A DNA stretch of 64,000 bases from Collimonas pratensis (GTDB lineage Bacteria; Pseudomonadota; Gammaproteobacteria; Burkholderiales; Burkholderiaceae_D): the NCBI RefSeq assembly GCF_001584185.1, contig NZ_CP013234.1:682001-746000 (forward strand). The letters are read 5' to 3'. Position 1 is the stretch's first letter. Each line of letters starts with the position of its first letter. Both the position numbers and the translations under genes were made by a program. Below are positions 1 to 10,060 of the stretch, one piece after another. The notes under the pieces are model-generated. The model searched no databases. It saw only the letters and a program-made list of their open reading frames with translations, and was not told the DNA's origin.

Positions 1-445
1 TAAGATCGACGCGGGCGGCATCGGGTGCGTCGTGGAAACCGACCAGCTTCAGCACATAGGCGTCCGGCAAGGGATTCTGGCCGAGGGTGGTCAGGGCATC
101 GTCCATGCCGGTCTTGTTTTTCAGGCTGATCAGGGCGTCTTCGCGCGGGATGAACAGCACCTTGGCCGTGCTGTGATGCTGTTGCAGGATGGCGTCAATC
201 GGCTTGGCCAGCGCCGCGGTCTTGTCGCGCGCGGCATCCAGCGCCATGAAGATGCTGATTTCCGGTTCCACCGCCAGCTGTTCCGAGACCGGGCGGATGT
301 TTTCGATCAGGGTCAGGCCGCCGAACGGCAAGGCCAGCGCAATCGCCACCACCAGCACGTTGAGGGCAAAGCCGCCAGGCGCCTTGAACAGGTGGCGGAA
401 GGCGTCGCTGATGGCGAACAGGTGTTGTCGCAGCCAGCTCTTCAT
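1..445 (-). CDS. ftsX: Cell division protein FtsX, N-terminal part (cut by window edge)
   Basis: Permease-like partner of the FtsE ATPase; FtsEX at the inner membrane couples septum assembly to peptidoglycan hydrolase activation. Only the first ~148 codons are present because the gene runs off the left edge. The start ATG (443-445) overlaps the ftsE stop in an ATGA junction, so the two are translationally coupled. After a short cytoplasmic N-terminus there is one hydrophobic segment (roughly residues 24-45, rich in Ala/Leu/Val), followed by the start of the periplasmic domain, as expected for FtsX. The call rests on position behind ftsE and this topology. Confidence 0.9.
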   Translation of the reverse strand, partial: MKSWLRQHLFAISDAFRHLFKAPGGFALNVLVVAIALALPFGGLTLIENIRPVSEQLAVEPEISIFMALDAARDKTAALAKPIDAILQQHHSTAKVLFIPREDALISLKNKTGMDDALTTLGQNPLPDAYVLKLVGFHDAPDAARVDL

Positions 446-1134
446 GCGACACCTCCGGTGTTGCGCACGGCAGAGTTTTGCCAGTGGTCGACGATCTGCC
501 CTTGGTCCAGGAACACGACACGGTTGGCGCTGTTGAGGAATTGCTCGTCGTGGGTGGAAATCAGGCAGGTGACGCCGACCGCATGGAAGGACTTCAGCGC
601 ATCCAGCACCTTGTTGGCGTTGTCACGGTCGAGATTGGCGGTCGGCTCGTCGGCCAGGATGATCTGCGGCCGGTTGACGATGGCACGGGCGATCGACACC
701 CGCTGCTGTTCGCCGCCGGACAGCGCTTGCGGATCGCTCGCCGCCTTGTCCAGCAGCCCGACCCGGTCCAGCGCCGCCTGCGCGCGCTTCTCGGCTTCGA
801 CCCGGGTGGCGCCGGTGACCAGCAAGGGCAGCATGACATTGGCCAGTACGCTGCGATCTTGCAGCAGTTTCTGCTGCTGCAGGATCAGGCCGAGATTGCG
901 CCGCAGGTAGGGCAGGCCGGACGATTTCAGCTTGCCGACATTGGCGCCGCTGACCGTCAGGCTGCCGCCGCTGGGTCGTTCGATCGCTGCGATCAGGTTC
1001 AGCAGGGTGGTTTTACCGGCGCCGGACGGGCCTGCCAGGAAAATCAGGTCGCCCTTGTTGACCGTCAGCGTGATATCGCGCAGTGCGAACACGTCGCGCG
1101 CATATTTCTTGGATACCTGGTTGAATTCAATCAT
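442..1134 (-). CDS. ftsE: Cell division ATP-binding protein FtsE
   Basis: ABC-type ATPase of the FtsEX divisome complex, 230 residues, the usual size. Walker A GPSGAGKTT lies at residues 35-43, the signature LSGGEQQR at 138-145, Walker B IILADEPT at 158-165 and the switch His at about 195. The N-terminus MIEFNQVSKKY is typical of FtsE and fixes the start at 1134. It overlaps ftsX by four bases and follows ftsY by about 60 bases, giving the order ftsY-ftsE-ftsX on the minus strand, as in many proteobacteria (the E. coli order is also Y-E-X). Confidence 0.96.
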   Translation of the reverse strand: MIEFNQVSKKYARDVFALRDITLTVNKGDLIFLAGPSGAGKTTLLNLIAAIERPSGGSLTVSGANVGKLKSSGLPYLRRNLGLILQQQKLLQDRSVLANVMLPLLVTGATRVEAEKRAQAALDRVGLLDKAASDPQALSGGEQQRVSIARAIVNRPQIILADEPTANLDRDNANKVLDALKSFHAVGVTCLISTHDEQFLNSANRVVFLDQGQIVDHWQNSAVRNTGGVA

Positions 1135-1194
1135 TGCAAATGTTGGCTGGTAGCGATGGCAATACGGCTTGAATGGAAACCCGGAACAACGTCT

Positions 1195-2343
1195 TTAACT
1201 GAGCAATGCATCCACAAAATCGGCGGCATTAAACGGCTGCAAGTCTTCGATCTGTTCGCCGACGCCGATGAAATACACCGGAATGGCGCGGGTGGTGGCG
1301 ATGGCGGCCAGCACGCCGCCCTTGGCGGTGCCGTCCAGCTTGGTGATCACCAGCCCGGTCAGGCCCAGCGCATCGTCGAAAGCCTTGACCTGCGCCAGCG
1401 CATTCTGGCCGGTGTTGCCGTCGATGACCAGCAGGATTTCATGCGGCGCGGTGGCCATGCCCTTGCCGATCACGCGCTTGATTTTCTTCAGCTCGTCCAT
1501 CAGGTGCAACTGGGTCGGCAGGCGGCCGGCGGTATCCACCATGACGACATTGGTGCCGCGCGCCTGCGCCGAGTGGACGGCGTCGAAAGCGACCGCGGCC
1601 GGGTCGCCGGATTCTTGCGAGATCACGGTGACGTTATTGCGTTCGCCCCAGATCGTCAATTGTTCGCGGGCGGCGGCGCGGAAGGTATCGCCGGCAGCCA
1701 GCAATACCGATTGCTTGTGCGCTTGCAGGTGCTTGGCCAGCTTGCCGATGGTAGTGGTCTTGCCAGCGCCGTTGACGCCGGCGATCATGATCACCAGCGG
1801 CTGATGCTGGTCCAGCACCAGCGGCTTTTGCAAGGGCGTCAGCAAATCGATCAGTAAGCTGCGCAGCGCTGCCTTGACCTGGCTCGCCTCGGTCAGCTTT
1901 TCTTCCTTGACCTTCTTTTTCAGGGCGTTGAGCAGGAAATGGGTGGCATCGACGCCGGCGTCCGACACCAGCAGGGCCGATTCCAGTTCTTCGTACAGGT
2001 CGTCGTCGATCTTGGCGCCGACGAACAGGGTGCTGAGGTTGGTGGAGGTCTTGGACAGCCCGCTCTTCAGGCGCGACAGCCAGGAGCGCTTTTGCTCCGC
2101 CGCGACCGGCGCCGAGACAATCTCGTTTTCCGCTTCAGCGGCGACGACTGCCGGCGGCTCGCTTGCCAGGGCAGCGGGGACGACAGCGGGGACAACAGCC
2201 GGAACGTCCGCCGGCGAAATATCAGCCACGACGGCGGGAGTCGCCTCAACTGGCGCGGTTTCTATCGTTTCTACCTGCGGTAATTCGGCTGCCGGCAAAG
2301 GCGCAACTTCGGGTTTTGGTTTTTTCTTGAAGAAACTAAACAT
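1195..2343 (-). CDS. ftsY: Signal recognition particle receptor FtsY
   Basis: SRP receptor GTPase that docks ribosome-SRP complexes at the inner membrane. Start chosen at ATG 2343 (MFSFFKKKPKPEV), giving 382 residues; the open frame continues upstream but without FtsY-like sequence. Residues 11-80 form an acidic/Pro-Ala-rich A domain with a low-complexity Val-Pro-Ala run near 47-60. The NG domain follows: G1 GVNGAGKTT at 189-197, the family motif DTFRAAAREQL at 219-229, G3 DTAGR at 270-274 and G4 TKLDG at 334-338. It heads the ftsY-ftsE-ftsX operon and is divergent from rsmD; the promoters of both must lie in 2344-2547. Confidence 0.97.
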   Translation of the reverse strand: MFSFFKKKPKPEVAPLPAAELPQVETIETAPVEATPAVVADISPADVPAVVPAVVPAALASEPPAVVAAEAENEIVSAPVAAEQKRSWLSRLKSGLSKTSTNLSTLFVGAKIDDDLYEELESALLVSDAGVDATHFLLNALKKKVKEEKLTEASQVKAALRSLLIDLLTPLQKPLVLDQHQPLVIMIAGVNGAGKTTTIGKLAKHLQAHKQSVLLAAGDTFRAAAREQLTIWGERNNVTVISQESGDPAAVAFDAVHSAQARGTNVVMVDTAGRLPTQLHLMDELKKIKRVIGKGMATAPHEILLVIDGNTGQNALAQVKAFDDALGLTGLVITKLDGTAKGGVLAAIATTRAIPVYFIGVGEQIEDLQPFNAADFVDALLS

Positions 2344-2547
2344 CTGAGGCCTGGTCTGTCGGGCGGTGAAAAAGGGTGCGGCGGCGGGCTGTCGGAGCCT
2401 GCCGCACAAGAGGTACAATCACCGGCATTCTATCAGAGCAGCGGCTATCGATTTAGGGATAGTCTTGCCCGCCAGCCTCTAAAACGGCTGCCGCGGACGC
2501 CCAAATTGACGAAATCCGGGCAATTTTTTCCATCTTTATTAAAATTA

Positions 2548-3207
2548 ATGAAAAAACCAAGCAGCAAAAAGCCGCCGAAAACGCCGGTACATGCGATCAA
2601 GCCGCCTTTGGCGCGCCAGGTCAGGATTATTGGCGGCGCCTGGAAGCGCACGCCGCTGGCGGTGCTGGAATGCGAAGGCTTGCGGCCGACCCCGGACCGG
2701 GTGCGCGAAACCCTGTTCAACTGGCTGAATCATTTGCTGGATGGCAACTGGGCCACGGTGCGCTGTCTGGACCTGTTCGCCGGCACCGGCGCCCTCGGTT
2801 TCGAGGCCGCCAGCCGCGGCGCGCTGGAAGTCGTCATGATCGAGCACAACACCCCGGCGGCGCGCCAGCTGGAAGCCACCAAGGCCAAGCTGGACGCCGG
2901 TCAGGTACGGGTGCTGCGCAGCGATGCGGCGACCTGGCTAGCTAGGGCTAGCGCCGAAGCAGCAACGGAAACCGGCCGCTACGACCTGATTTTCCTGGAC
3001 CCGCCCTACCAGCAAGGCTGGCTGGAAAAGGTGCTGCCGCTGTGCCAGGGTTTGCTGGCCGAACACGGTTTGCTGTACCTGGAGGCGGAGTTTGCGCTGG
3101 CGGAGGACGCCTTGCCGGCCTGGCTGGCCGGCTGGCAGCTGCTGCGGGCGGACAAGGCAGGCATGGTGTACTATCACTTGCTAAAAAGGCAAGCTGCTTC
3201 GGCCTGA
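2548..3207 (+). CDS. rsmD: 16S rRNA (guanine966-N2)-methyltransferase RsmD
   Basis: Predicted S-adenosylmethionine-dependent methyltransferase that modifies G966 of 16S rRNA. The start is taken at ATG 2548 (MKKPSSKKPPK, 219 residues), which gives the Lys-rich N-terminus usual in this family; an in-frame ATG at 2506 is possible but adds unrelated sequence, and neither has a strong ribosome site. RIIGGAWKR (25-33) and RPTPDRVRE (46-54) are typical RsmD N-terminal motifs. The SAM-binding loop LFAGTGALG is at 76-84 and the catalytic DPPY at 151-154. It precedes coaD, a common gene pair, and is divergent from ftsY. Confidence 0.95.
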   Translation: MKKPSSKKPPKTPVHAIKPPLARQVRIIGGAWKRTPLAVLECEGLRPTPDRVRETLFNWLNHLLDGNWATVRCLDLFAGTGALGFEAASRGALEVVMIEHNTPAARQLEATKAKLDAGQVRVLRSDAATWLARASAEAATETGRYDLIFLDPPYQQGWLEKVLPLCQGLLAEHGLLYLEAEFALAEDALPAWLAGWQLLRADKAGMVYYHLLKRQAASA

Positions 3208-3744
<537 letters not shown>

Positions 3745-3829
3745 GCGCTTTCCCGCTAAAAAGAATAAAATGGCCGGAGCAGGACGGGATTGCCCGCTCT
3801 GCTTTCGGCCTCCGCTGTATTTTGAATAG

Positions 3830-4117
<288 letters not shown>

Positions 4118-4224
4118 TCTTCCTCTCCGTGCCGCCAAGTCGGCATCGGCACTATGCCGATTTCGTCATCTATTGCATGGCGTAGCAGCAAGACAGCGGC
4201 GTCCGCGCCGACTACGCTGTCGGT

Positions 4225-5160
4225 ATGGAAAAAATCTCGATTCTCGATTCCCACACTGGCGGTGAACCCACCCGCCTGGTGCTGGCTGGCGGCCCCGATC
4301 TTGGCGAGGGGCCTTTGTCCGAACGGCTGCAGTTGCTGCGCTCGCGGCACGACCGCCTGCGTATCGCCACCGTGTGCGAGCCGCGCGGCTCCGACGTGCT
4401 GGTCGGCGCGCTGCTGTGCAAGCCGCAGGATCCGGCCTGCGCTGCCGGCGTCATCTTTTTCAATAACGTCGGCTACCTCGGCATGTGCGGCCACGGCACC
4501 ATCGGGCTGATGGCGTCGCTGGCCTATCTCGGCCACATCGGCCCCGGCCGCTACCGCATCGAAACCCCGGTCGGCGTGGTCGAGACCGAGCTGCATGCCG
4601 ACGCCAGCGTCACCGTGCACAATATCCCCGCCTATCGCCTGCGCCAAGACGTCGCCTTGCAAGTGCCCGGCTACGGCCGTGTGGTGGGCGATATCGCCTG
4701 GGGCGGCAACTGGTTTTTCCTGGTCGGCGAACATGGACTGGAAGTGCGGCAAGAAAATCTCGCCGCCCTCAGCGCTTTTGCCCAGGCCGTGCGCGCCGCG
4801 CTGGAACTGGCCGGCATCAGCGGCGCCGCCGGCGCGGCGATCGATCACGTCGAACTGTTCGGCCCGGCGCAGCAGGCCGGTAACCATAGCCGCAATTTCG
4901 TACTGTGTCCCGGCAACGCCTACGACCGCTCGCCCTGCGGCACCGGCACCAGCGCCAGGCTGGCTTGCCTGGCGGCTGACGGCAAGCTGGCCGAAGGCGC
5001 CATCTGGCGTCAGGAAAGCATTATCGGCAGCGTCTTCGAGGGGTCCTACCGGCGCCGCGGCGAACAGATCCTGCCAGCCATCCGCGGCACCGCACATGTC
5101 AACGCCGAGAGCAGCTTCATTTTTCACAAGGACGATCCGTTCGCCTGGGGCATTATTTGA
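4225..5160 (+). CDS. lhpA: 4-hydroxyproline 2-epimerase (proline racemase family)
   Basis: Predicted to convert trans-4-hydroxy-L-proline to cis-4-hydroxy-D-proline, the first step of bacterial hydroxyproline breakdown. It has 311 residues. Both catalytic cysteines of the family are present: Cys88 in MCGHGTIG and Cys238 in [14 protein letters not shown]. Two Cys favours a racemase/epimerase over the Cys-to-Thr dehydratases of the same family. Proline racemase itself cannot be excluded on motif alone, but the following genes encode the three-subunit D-hydroxyproline dehydrogenase, the deaminase and the semialdehyde dehydrogenase. The stop overlaps the TTG start of the next gene. Confidence 0.92.
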   Translation: MEKISILDSHTGGEPTRLVLAGGPDLGEGPLSERLQLLRSRHDRLRIATVCEPRGSDVLVGALLCKPQDPACAAGVIFFNNVGYLGMCGHGTIGLMASLAYLGHIGPGRYRIETPVGVVETELHADASVTVHNIPAYRLRQDVALQVPGYGRVVGDIAWGGNWFFLVGEHGLEVRQENLAALSAFAQAVRAALELAGISGAAGAAIDHVELFGPAQQAGNHSRNFVLCPGNAYDRSPCGTGTSARLACLAADGKLAEGAIWRQESIIGSVFEGSYRRRGEQILPAIRGTAHVNAESSFIFHKDDPFAWGII

Positions 5161-6278
5161 GCATCGATGTCTTGATCGTCGGCGCCGGCATCATCGGCGC
5201 CGCCTGCGCCGATGCGCTGGCGGCCGAGGGGGTGGCGGTAACGGTAGTGGAACGCGAAGCGACCGGCTGCGGCGCCACGGCGGCCGGCATGGGGCATCTG
5301 GTGGTGATGGACGACAATCCGGCGGAGCTGGCGCTGACTGCCTATTCGCTAGAGCTATGGCGCCAGCTTGCCGGCGCCGATCCCGTGGCGCACGAATACA
5401 GCGGCTGCGGCACCTTGTGGATCGCCGCCGACGATGAAGAAATGGCGGCGGCACGCGCCAAGCAGATCACCTTGCAAGCGCACGGCATTGCCTGCGAAAT
5501 GCTGGATGCGGCTGCCCTATACGCGCATGAACCGCAGTTGCGGCCTGGCCTGAGCGGCGGCTTGCGCGTCAGCGATGATGCCATCGTCTACCCGCCGAAA
5601 AGCGCCGCATTGCTGCTGGCGCGAGCGCAGCGTCGTGGCGCACAAGTGTGCAATGGGCAGGTGCAGGCGCTGACCGGCCACGGCGTGCTGCTGGCCGACG
5701 GCCGCGAACTGCGTGCCGACAAAGTGCTGGTGGCGAACGGCAGCGCGTCTGTGCAGCTGCTGCCTGAATTGCCGATCCGGCCGAAGAAAGGCCACATCGT
5801 CATCACTGACCGCTATCCGGGCCTGATCCGTCACCAGCTGGTCGAACTCGGTTATATCAAAAGCGCGCATGCCGCCAGCGGCGATTCGGTCGCCTTCAAC
5901 CTGCAGCCGCGTCCGACCGGACAATTGCTGATCGGCTCTTCGCGCCAGTTCGATGTCACCGATAAGGCAGTCGAGCCGGCGATCCTGGCGCGCATGCTGG
6001 CGCACGCAGCCAGTTTTGTTCCGGCGCTAACGGATTTGCATGCCCTGCGCTGCTGGACCGGGCTACGCGCCGCCAGCAGCGATGGCTTGCCGCTGCTCGG
6101 ACCACATCCATCAAGGCCGGATGTCTGGCTGGCGACCGGCCATGAAGGGCTGGGCATCACCACCTCGCTGGCTAGCGCCAAGCTGCTGGCGGCGCAGATG
6201 GCCGGCAGGCCGGCACCGATTCCGATAACGCCCTATCTGCCGGCACGCTTCCGGCAACTGAGACTGCAACATGGCTGA
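5157..6278 (+). CDS. lhpB: D-hydroxyproline dehydrogenase beta subunit, FAD (DAO family)
   Basis: FAD-dependent amine oxidase of the DadA/glycine-oxidase fold, 373 residues, expected to oxidise cis-4-hydroxy-D-proline to 1-pyrroline-4-hydroxy-2-carboxylate. The dinucleotide motif VGAGIIG starts at residue 8. The start is a TTG (5157-5159) that overlaps the epimerase TGA in a TTGA junction; no other start keeps the FAD motif near the N-terminus. It overlaps the next gene by eight bases. The gene set beta, [2Fe-2S] subunit, alpha corresponds to the LhpB-LhpE-LhpF heterotrimer described in Pseudomonas. Confidence 0.9.
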   Translation: MSIDVLIVGAGIIGAACADALAAEGVAVTVVEREATGCGATAAGMGHLVVMDDNPAELALTAYSLELWRQLAGADPVAHEYSGCGTLWIAADDEEMAAARAKQITLQAHGIACEMLDAAALYAHEPQLRPGLSGGLRVSDDAIVYPPKSAALLLARAQRRGAQVCNGQVQALTGHGVLLADGRELRADKVLVANGSASVQLLPELPIRPKKGHIVITDRYPGLIRHQLVELGYIKSAHAASGDSVAFNLQPRPTGQLLIGSSRQFDVTDKAVEPAILARMLAHAASFVPALTDLHALRCWTGLRAASSDGLPLLGPHPSRPDVWLATGHEGLGITTSLASAKLLAAQMAGRPAPIPITPYLPARFRQLRLQHG

Positions 6279-6534
6279 AGACGACATCGAAATATTCATC
6301 AACGGCAGCAGCGTCAAGGTCGGCGCCGGCTGCAGCGTGGCAGCCGCACTGGCCATGGCTAGCGCGCCGGGGATCACGCGGCGTTCGGTCAGCGGCATGC
6401 TGCGGGCCCCGTTGTGCGGCATGGGTATTTGCCAGGAGTGCCGGGTTAGCATAGACGGCCGCGTGCATCGGCTGGCTTGCCAGACTGAGTGTGCCGCCGG
6501 CATGCGGATAGTCACTGCACAGGCTGCGGCATGA
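6271..6534 (+). CDS. lhpE: D-hydroxyproline dehydrogenase gamma subunit, [2Fe-2S] protein
   Basis: Small iron-sulfur subunit of 87 residues that would pass electrons between the two flavin subunits. The ligands follow the plant-type [2Fe-2S] spacing: Cys49-x4-Cys54-x2-Cys57 and Cys70 (PLCGMGICQEC and LAC). It is related to the small subunits of opine and hydrogen cyanide oxidoreductase complexes. It overlaps both neighbours, by eight bases upstream and with an ATGA junction downstream, so the three subunits are likely made in fixed ratio. Confidence 0.92.
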   Translation: MAEDDIEIFINGSSVKVGAGCSVAAALAMASAPGITRRSVSGMLRAPLCGMGICQECRVSIDGRVHRLACQTECAAGMRIVTAQAAA

Positions 6535-7814
6535 TGCACGTGAAATTCGACATCGTGATCGTCGGCGCCGGGCCGGCCGGACTGGCGGCGGCCAGAAGCG
6601 CGGCGCAATCCGGCGCGGCGGTGGCGCTGGTCGACGACAATTCGCGCGCCGGCGGCCAGATATGGCGCGGCGGGCCGCAGCACAGTACGCATCAGGCGAA
6701 AGAATTATGGGACGAATTGCAGCAGATGCCGAATGTGCAATGGTTCATGCAGAGCCGCGTAGTTGGCGCGGCTGGCGCAGCGCAATTGCTGCTGGAAACG
6801 CCGCAGCAGACTTTCACGCTGGCTTATCGCAAACTGATACTGGCAACCGGCGCGCGCGAACGGCTGTTGCCGTTTCCCGGCTGGACGCTGCCTGGCGTTA
6901 CCGGCGCCGGCGGCTTGCAGGCGCTGGTCAAAGGCGGATATCCAGTGCGCGGCAAACGGATCGTGGTGGCCGGTTCGGGCCCCTTGCTGCTGGCGGTAGC
7001 CGCGACCTTGCGGCAGCAAGGTGCGCAGGTATTGTACATACTGGAGCAAAGCAGCTGGCGCAAGCTGGCCGGGTTTGCACTGCAGCTGGCGCGCACGCCT
7101 GCCAAATTGCGCCAGGCCTGGCAATTGCGCAGCCAGTTGGCCGGCGTGTCGTATCACGCTGACAGTTATGTGTTGCAGGCGCAGGGCGAGCAGCAGTTGC
7201 GCACCGTGCAGATGATGGTCGGCGGCCGGATCTTGAACGTGGAATGCGATTACCTGGCTTGCGGTTACGGTCTGTTGCCGAACACCGAGCTGGCGCAGAC
7301 GCTCGGTTGCCGCATCGCCGACGGCGCGGTGCAGGTCGATGCGCAGCAGCGCAGCAACCTGCCGGATGTGTATTGTGCCGGCGAGGGCAGCGGCGTCGGC
7401 GGCGTTGACCTGGCGCTGGCGGAAGGACATATCGCCGGTCGCCATGCCGCTGGCGGCGTGGCTGAGCGCCGCTGGCTGGCGCAGCGCCGCAGTCAGCAGG
7501 CTTTCGCCAGGCGCCTGGAGAGCGCATTTTCCCTACGCCCTGAACTGCGCAACCTATGCGCTCCCGACACGCCGGTGTGCCGCTGTGAGGATGTCGCCTA
7601 TAGCGCTCTGCAAGAGCACGCCAGCTGGCGCAGCGCCAAGCTGCATACGCGCTGCGGCATGGGGCCATGCCAGGGCCGGGTCTGCGGCGGCGCTACCGAT
7701 TTCCTGTTTGGCTGGCAGCCGGATGCGGTGCGTTTGCCGATTTCGCCGGCGCGCGTTTCCAGCCTGATCGCTTTGGGCGGCGCTGCCGTTGAGGGAGACT
7801 CCGGCACGGGATAG
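6531..7814 (+). CDS. lhpF: D-hydroxyproline dehydrogenase alpha subunit, FAD/NAD(P)-fold plus BFD-like [2Fe-2S] domain
   Basis: Pyridine-nucleotide-disulfide oxidoreductase fold of 427 residues. The N-terminal flavin motif VGAGPAG is at 11-17 and the ATGAR motif at 105-109; a second dinucleotide motif VAGSGPLL is near 147-154. The C-terminus carries a BFD-like iron-sulfur site: Cys350-x-Cys352 (CRCEDV) and Cys375-x4-Cys380 (CGMGPC). This is the architecture of LhpF and of opine oxidase alpha subunits. The start ATG 6531 overlaps the lhpE stop. An in-frame upstream ATG at 6489 lies inside lhpE and is not needed. It ends one base before the convergent AraC gene. Confidence 0.92.
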   Translation: MMHVKFDIVIVGAGPAGLAAARSAAQSGAAVALVDDNSRAGGQIWRGGPQHSTHQAKELWDELQQMPNVQWFMQSRVVGAAGAAQLLLETPQQTFTLAYRKLILATGARERLLPFPGWTLPGVTGAGGLQALVKGGYPVRGKRIVVAGSGPLLLAVAATLRQQGAQVLYILEQSSWRKLAGFALQLARTPAKLRQAWQLRSQLAGVSYHADSYVLQAQGEQQLRTVQMMVGGRILNVECDYLACGYGLLPNTELAQTLGCRIADGAVQVDAQQRSNLPDVYCAGEGSGVGGVDLALAEGHIAGRHAAGGVAERRWLAQRRSQQAFARRLESAFSLRPELRNLCAPDTPVCRCEDVAYSALQEHASWRSAKLHTRCGMGPCQGRVCGGATDFLFGWQPDAVRLPISPARVSSLIALGGAAVEGDSGTG

Positions 7815-8579
7815 TTATCCCGCTTGCAGCAACTGCCGATAGGCGCGCGGGGTAACCCCGACCGTCGCCTTGAACTGGCGCGTAAAAGCGCTGTGATCGT
7901 GATAGCCGCAGGCGGCGGCGATTTCGGTGATGCTCTGTTGTCCCGCAAGCAGCGCCGAAGCCGCATCCAGCCGGGTCTTGATAATCATCTGACGCGGATT
8001 CAGCGAAAAAATTCTTTGGAAATAGCGCTCCAGCTGCGCTACGGACAGCAGGGCTAGTTTGGCCAGCTCGCCTATCTGCAGGGGCTGGTCGTAATGGTCG
8101 TGGATGAAATGCGCGGCCGCGGCAACGCGTTTATATACCGGATGATTCTTGTCCGGCATCGCCAGGTCGCGCGAAATGCCCGCCATGCCGACGACGCCGC
8201 CAGCGTGATCGCGCAGCACGATCTTATGGGTGACGCACCAGCCCGGCGCGCGGTTTGGATAAAGATGCAATTCCAGCTGGTCGTGGATATCGACGCCGGT
8301 GCTAAGCACGCGCTGGTCTTGCTGGCGGTAGCTGGCGGCGAATTCAGGCGAAAAGATATCGCTCGCGGTGCGCCCGAGCAGGGCGGCTTTGTCGGCCAGG
8401 CCGCAGCGCGCCACCAGCGTGTGGTTGACCACCAGGTATTCGGCCCGCATGCCCTTGACGAAAAACACCACGTCCGGCAAGGCATCGAACAGCGCTTCGG
8501 CGAAAAATACATTGCCCAGCGCTGCCGCCAGCAGCTTGCGTTGGCTTGTGGTTGCGATCGGTGTGGTGGAGTGATTCAT
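7815..8579 (-). CDS. AraC-family transcriptional regulator with N-terminal PAS domain
   Basis: Probable regulator of the hydroxyproline genes. It has 254 residues from ATG 8579. Residues ~20-135 resemble a PAS sensor (DALPDVVFFVKG start, then GMAGISRDL). The C-terminal ~100 residues are an AraC double helix-turn-helix ending in ITEIAAACGYHDHSAFTRQF and VTPRAYRQLL. It lies tail to tail with lhpF and 95 bases downstream of the binding-protein gene on the same strand. In Pseudomonas aeruginosa hydroxyproline catabolism is controlled by an AraC-type regulator (LhpR), so the job is plausible. The ligand is inferred only from context. Confidence 0.85.
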   Translation of the reverse strand: MNHSTTPIATTSQRKLLAAALGNVFFAEALFDALPDVVFFVKGMRAEYLVVNHTLVARCGLADKAALLGRTASDIFSPEFAASYRQQDQRVLSTGVDIHDQLELHLYPNRAPGWCVTHKIVLRDHAGGVVGMAGISRDLAMPDKNHPVYKRVAAAAHFIHDHYDQPLQIGELAKLALLSVAQLERYFQRIFSLNPRQMIIKTRLDAASALLAGQQSITEIAAACGYHDHSAFTRQFKATVGVTPRAYRQLLQAG

Positions 8580-8674
8580 GCTGGCGGCGCGGCAGTAGAA
8601 GTTGTTTGCATCATACCCTTGTGGCTGGCGCCGACACCGTTCCTGCGGCGCCGGCTGCTGCGTAAAGCCAGGCT

Positions 8675-9799
8675 TCAATGAGCGGGAACAGCGACCGGTT
8701 CGCCGCCCTTGAACTGATAGATGGTGACCGGCGCATTCTTCAAGTCATGGCTGGCGTCGAATTCATAGTCGCCGACCACGCCCGCATACTTCATGGCTGC
8801 CAGCACCGGGCCGAATTTGGCCGGTTCGGTCGAGCCGGCTTTTTTCATGGCTTCGGCAATCATCAGCATGCCGTCGTAGAAGTAGGGGGCGTACGTGAGC
8901 GGCGCCTTGCCATAGGTCTTCTGGAAGTCGTTCAGGAAGGCTTTTTCGCCAGCCTTGTCGCCCAGCACGGTGCCGCCCTGTACGCAATACACCTTGTCGT
9001 TGACGGCGTCGCCGCCAAGCTTGCCGGTTTCGGCATTGCAGATGGCGTCGCCGCCCATCAGGACTACGTCCAGGCCGAGCTGCTTCATCTGGCGCTTCAT
9101 GGCGGCCGCCTGGGCGAAGTAGCCGCCGTAGAAGATGGCGTCGACCTGCTTGCCCTTGATCGAGGTCAGGATGGCGCTGAACTCGCTCGCCTTGTCGTTG
9201 GTGAATTCACGGCTGACGATCTCGATCTGGCTGGCCTTGGCCGCTTTCAGGAAGGCGTCGGCGACGCCCTGGCCGTAAGCGGTGCGGTCATCGATGACTG
9301 CCACCTTTTTCAGCTTCAGCTGTCTGGCCGCATACACCGCCATGTTGCCGCCCAGCTGGCTGTCGTTGGGATCGAGCCGGAACACCTGTTCGTAGCCCTG
9401 CTGGGTGATGCGCGGGTTGGTGCCGACGGTAGCCATCACTACGCCGGCATCGTTATACACCTTGGAGGCTGGGATCGCTACGCCCGAGTTGTAGGGGCCG
9501 AGCACAGCCTTGACCTTGCTGTCCACCAGCTTCTGCGCCACCGCGACGCCGGCTTTCGGATCGCCCTGGTCGTCTTCGGTCAGCAGCTGGAAGCTCAGCA
9601 CTTTGCCGGCGACTGTGAACTTGCTCCTGTTGAGTTGTTCAACCGCCATCTTGGCGCCGCTTTCATTATCTTTTCCTGCCGGCGCCTGCGGCCCGGTCAG
9701 CGGGCTGGTCAGACCGATTTTTACGACTTCCTGCGCTGCTGAGGCTGCGCTGAATACCACACTGCAGGCCAGGCAAATTGCTTTGACGGTAAAGCTCAT
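8675..9799 (-). CDS. Branched-chain-amino-acid-type ABC transporter substrate-binding protein (LivK-like)
   Basis: Periplasmic binding protein of the Leu/Ile/Val type I fold, 374 residues. Residues 1-21 form a signal peptide (hydrophobic run ICLACSVVFSAASAA), and the mature part opens with VVKIGLTSPLTGPQAPAG, typical of LivJ/LivK. ATG 9799 has a strong upstream AGGAG. No permease or ATPase gene of this system is in the window, so it is an orphan component that would need membrane subunits encoded elsewhere. Its divergent position to lhpC suggests it captures hydroxyproline or a related amino acid. Confidence 0.88.
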   Translation of the reverse strand: MSFTVKAICLACSVVFSAASAAQEVVKIGLTSPLTGPQAPAGKDNESGAKMAVEQLNRSKFTVAGKVLSFQLLTEDDQGDPKAGVAVAQKLVDSKVKAVLGPYNSGVAIPASKVYNDAGVVMATVGTNPRITQQGYEQVFRLDPNDSQLGGNMAVYAARQLKLKKVAVIDDRTAYGQGVADAFLKAAKASQIEIVSREFTNDKASEFSAILTSIKGKQVDAIFYGGYFAQAAAMKRQMKQLGLDVVLMGGDAICNAETGKLGGDAVNDKVYCVQGGTVLGDKAGEKAFLNDFQKTYGKAPLTYAPYFYDGMLMIAEAMKKAGSTEPAKFGPVLAAMKYAGVVGDYEFDASHDLKNAPVTIYQFKGGEPVAVPAH

Positions 9800-9962
9800 T
9801 TTCTTCGCTCCTGAATAGTTTTCTTGGATTTGTACTGATCTGTGCAAGATCCATGCAGAGTTCTGCACAGTATTGGCGAGCCCGGCGGATGCTTCCGGCG
9901 CCGGCTTTTGCGTATCGTGTTTTTGCTCCCTTTTTCATGTGCAGGTTCTTCATTTAAATATA

Positions 9963-9980
9963 TTGCAAATATATTTGCAA
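9963..9980. promoter_or_regulatory. Perfect 18-bp palindrome, candidate operator
   Basis: TTGCAAATATATTTGCAA is identical on both strands and sits in the AT-rich 261-bp region between the divergent binding-protein gene and lhpC, 80 bases before the lhpC start. Such a site fits a dimeric repressor. The candidates are the GntR/FCD protein two genes downstream or the AraC protein (less likely, since AraC sites are usually direct repeats). It is a site by symmetry and position only. Confidence 0.6.
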
Positions 9981-10060
9981 GATATTAGTATCGCTTTCAT
10001 CGATCTTTTTCAACCCTGGTCGCCGCACCGGACTGATTCTTTTTCTTCAAGGAGCCACAC

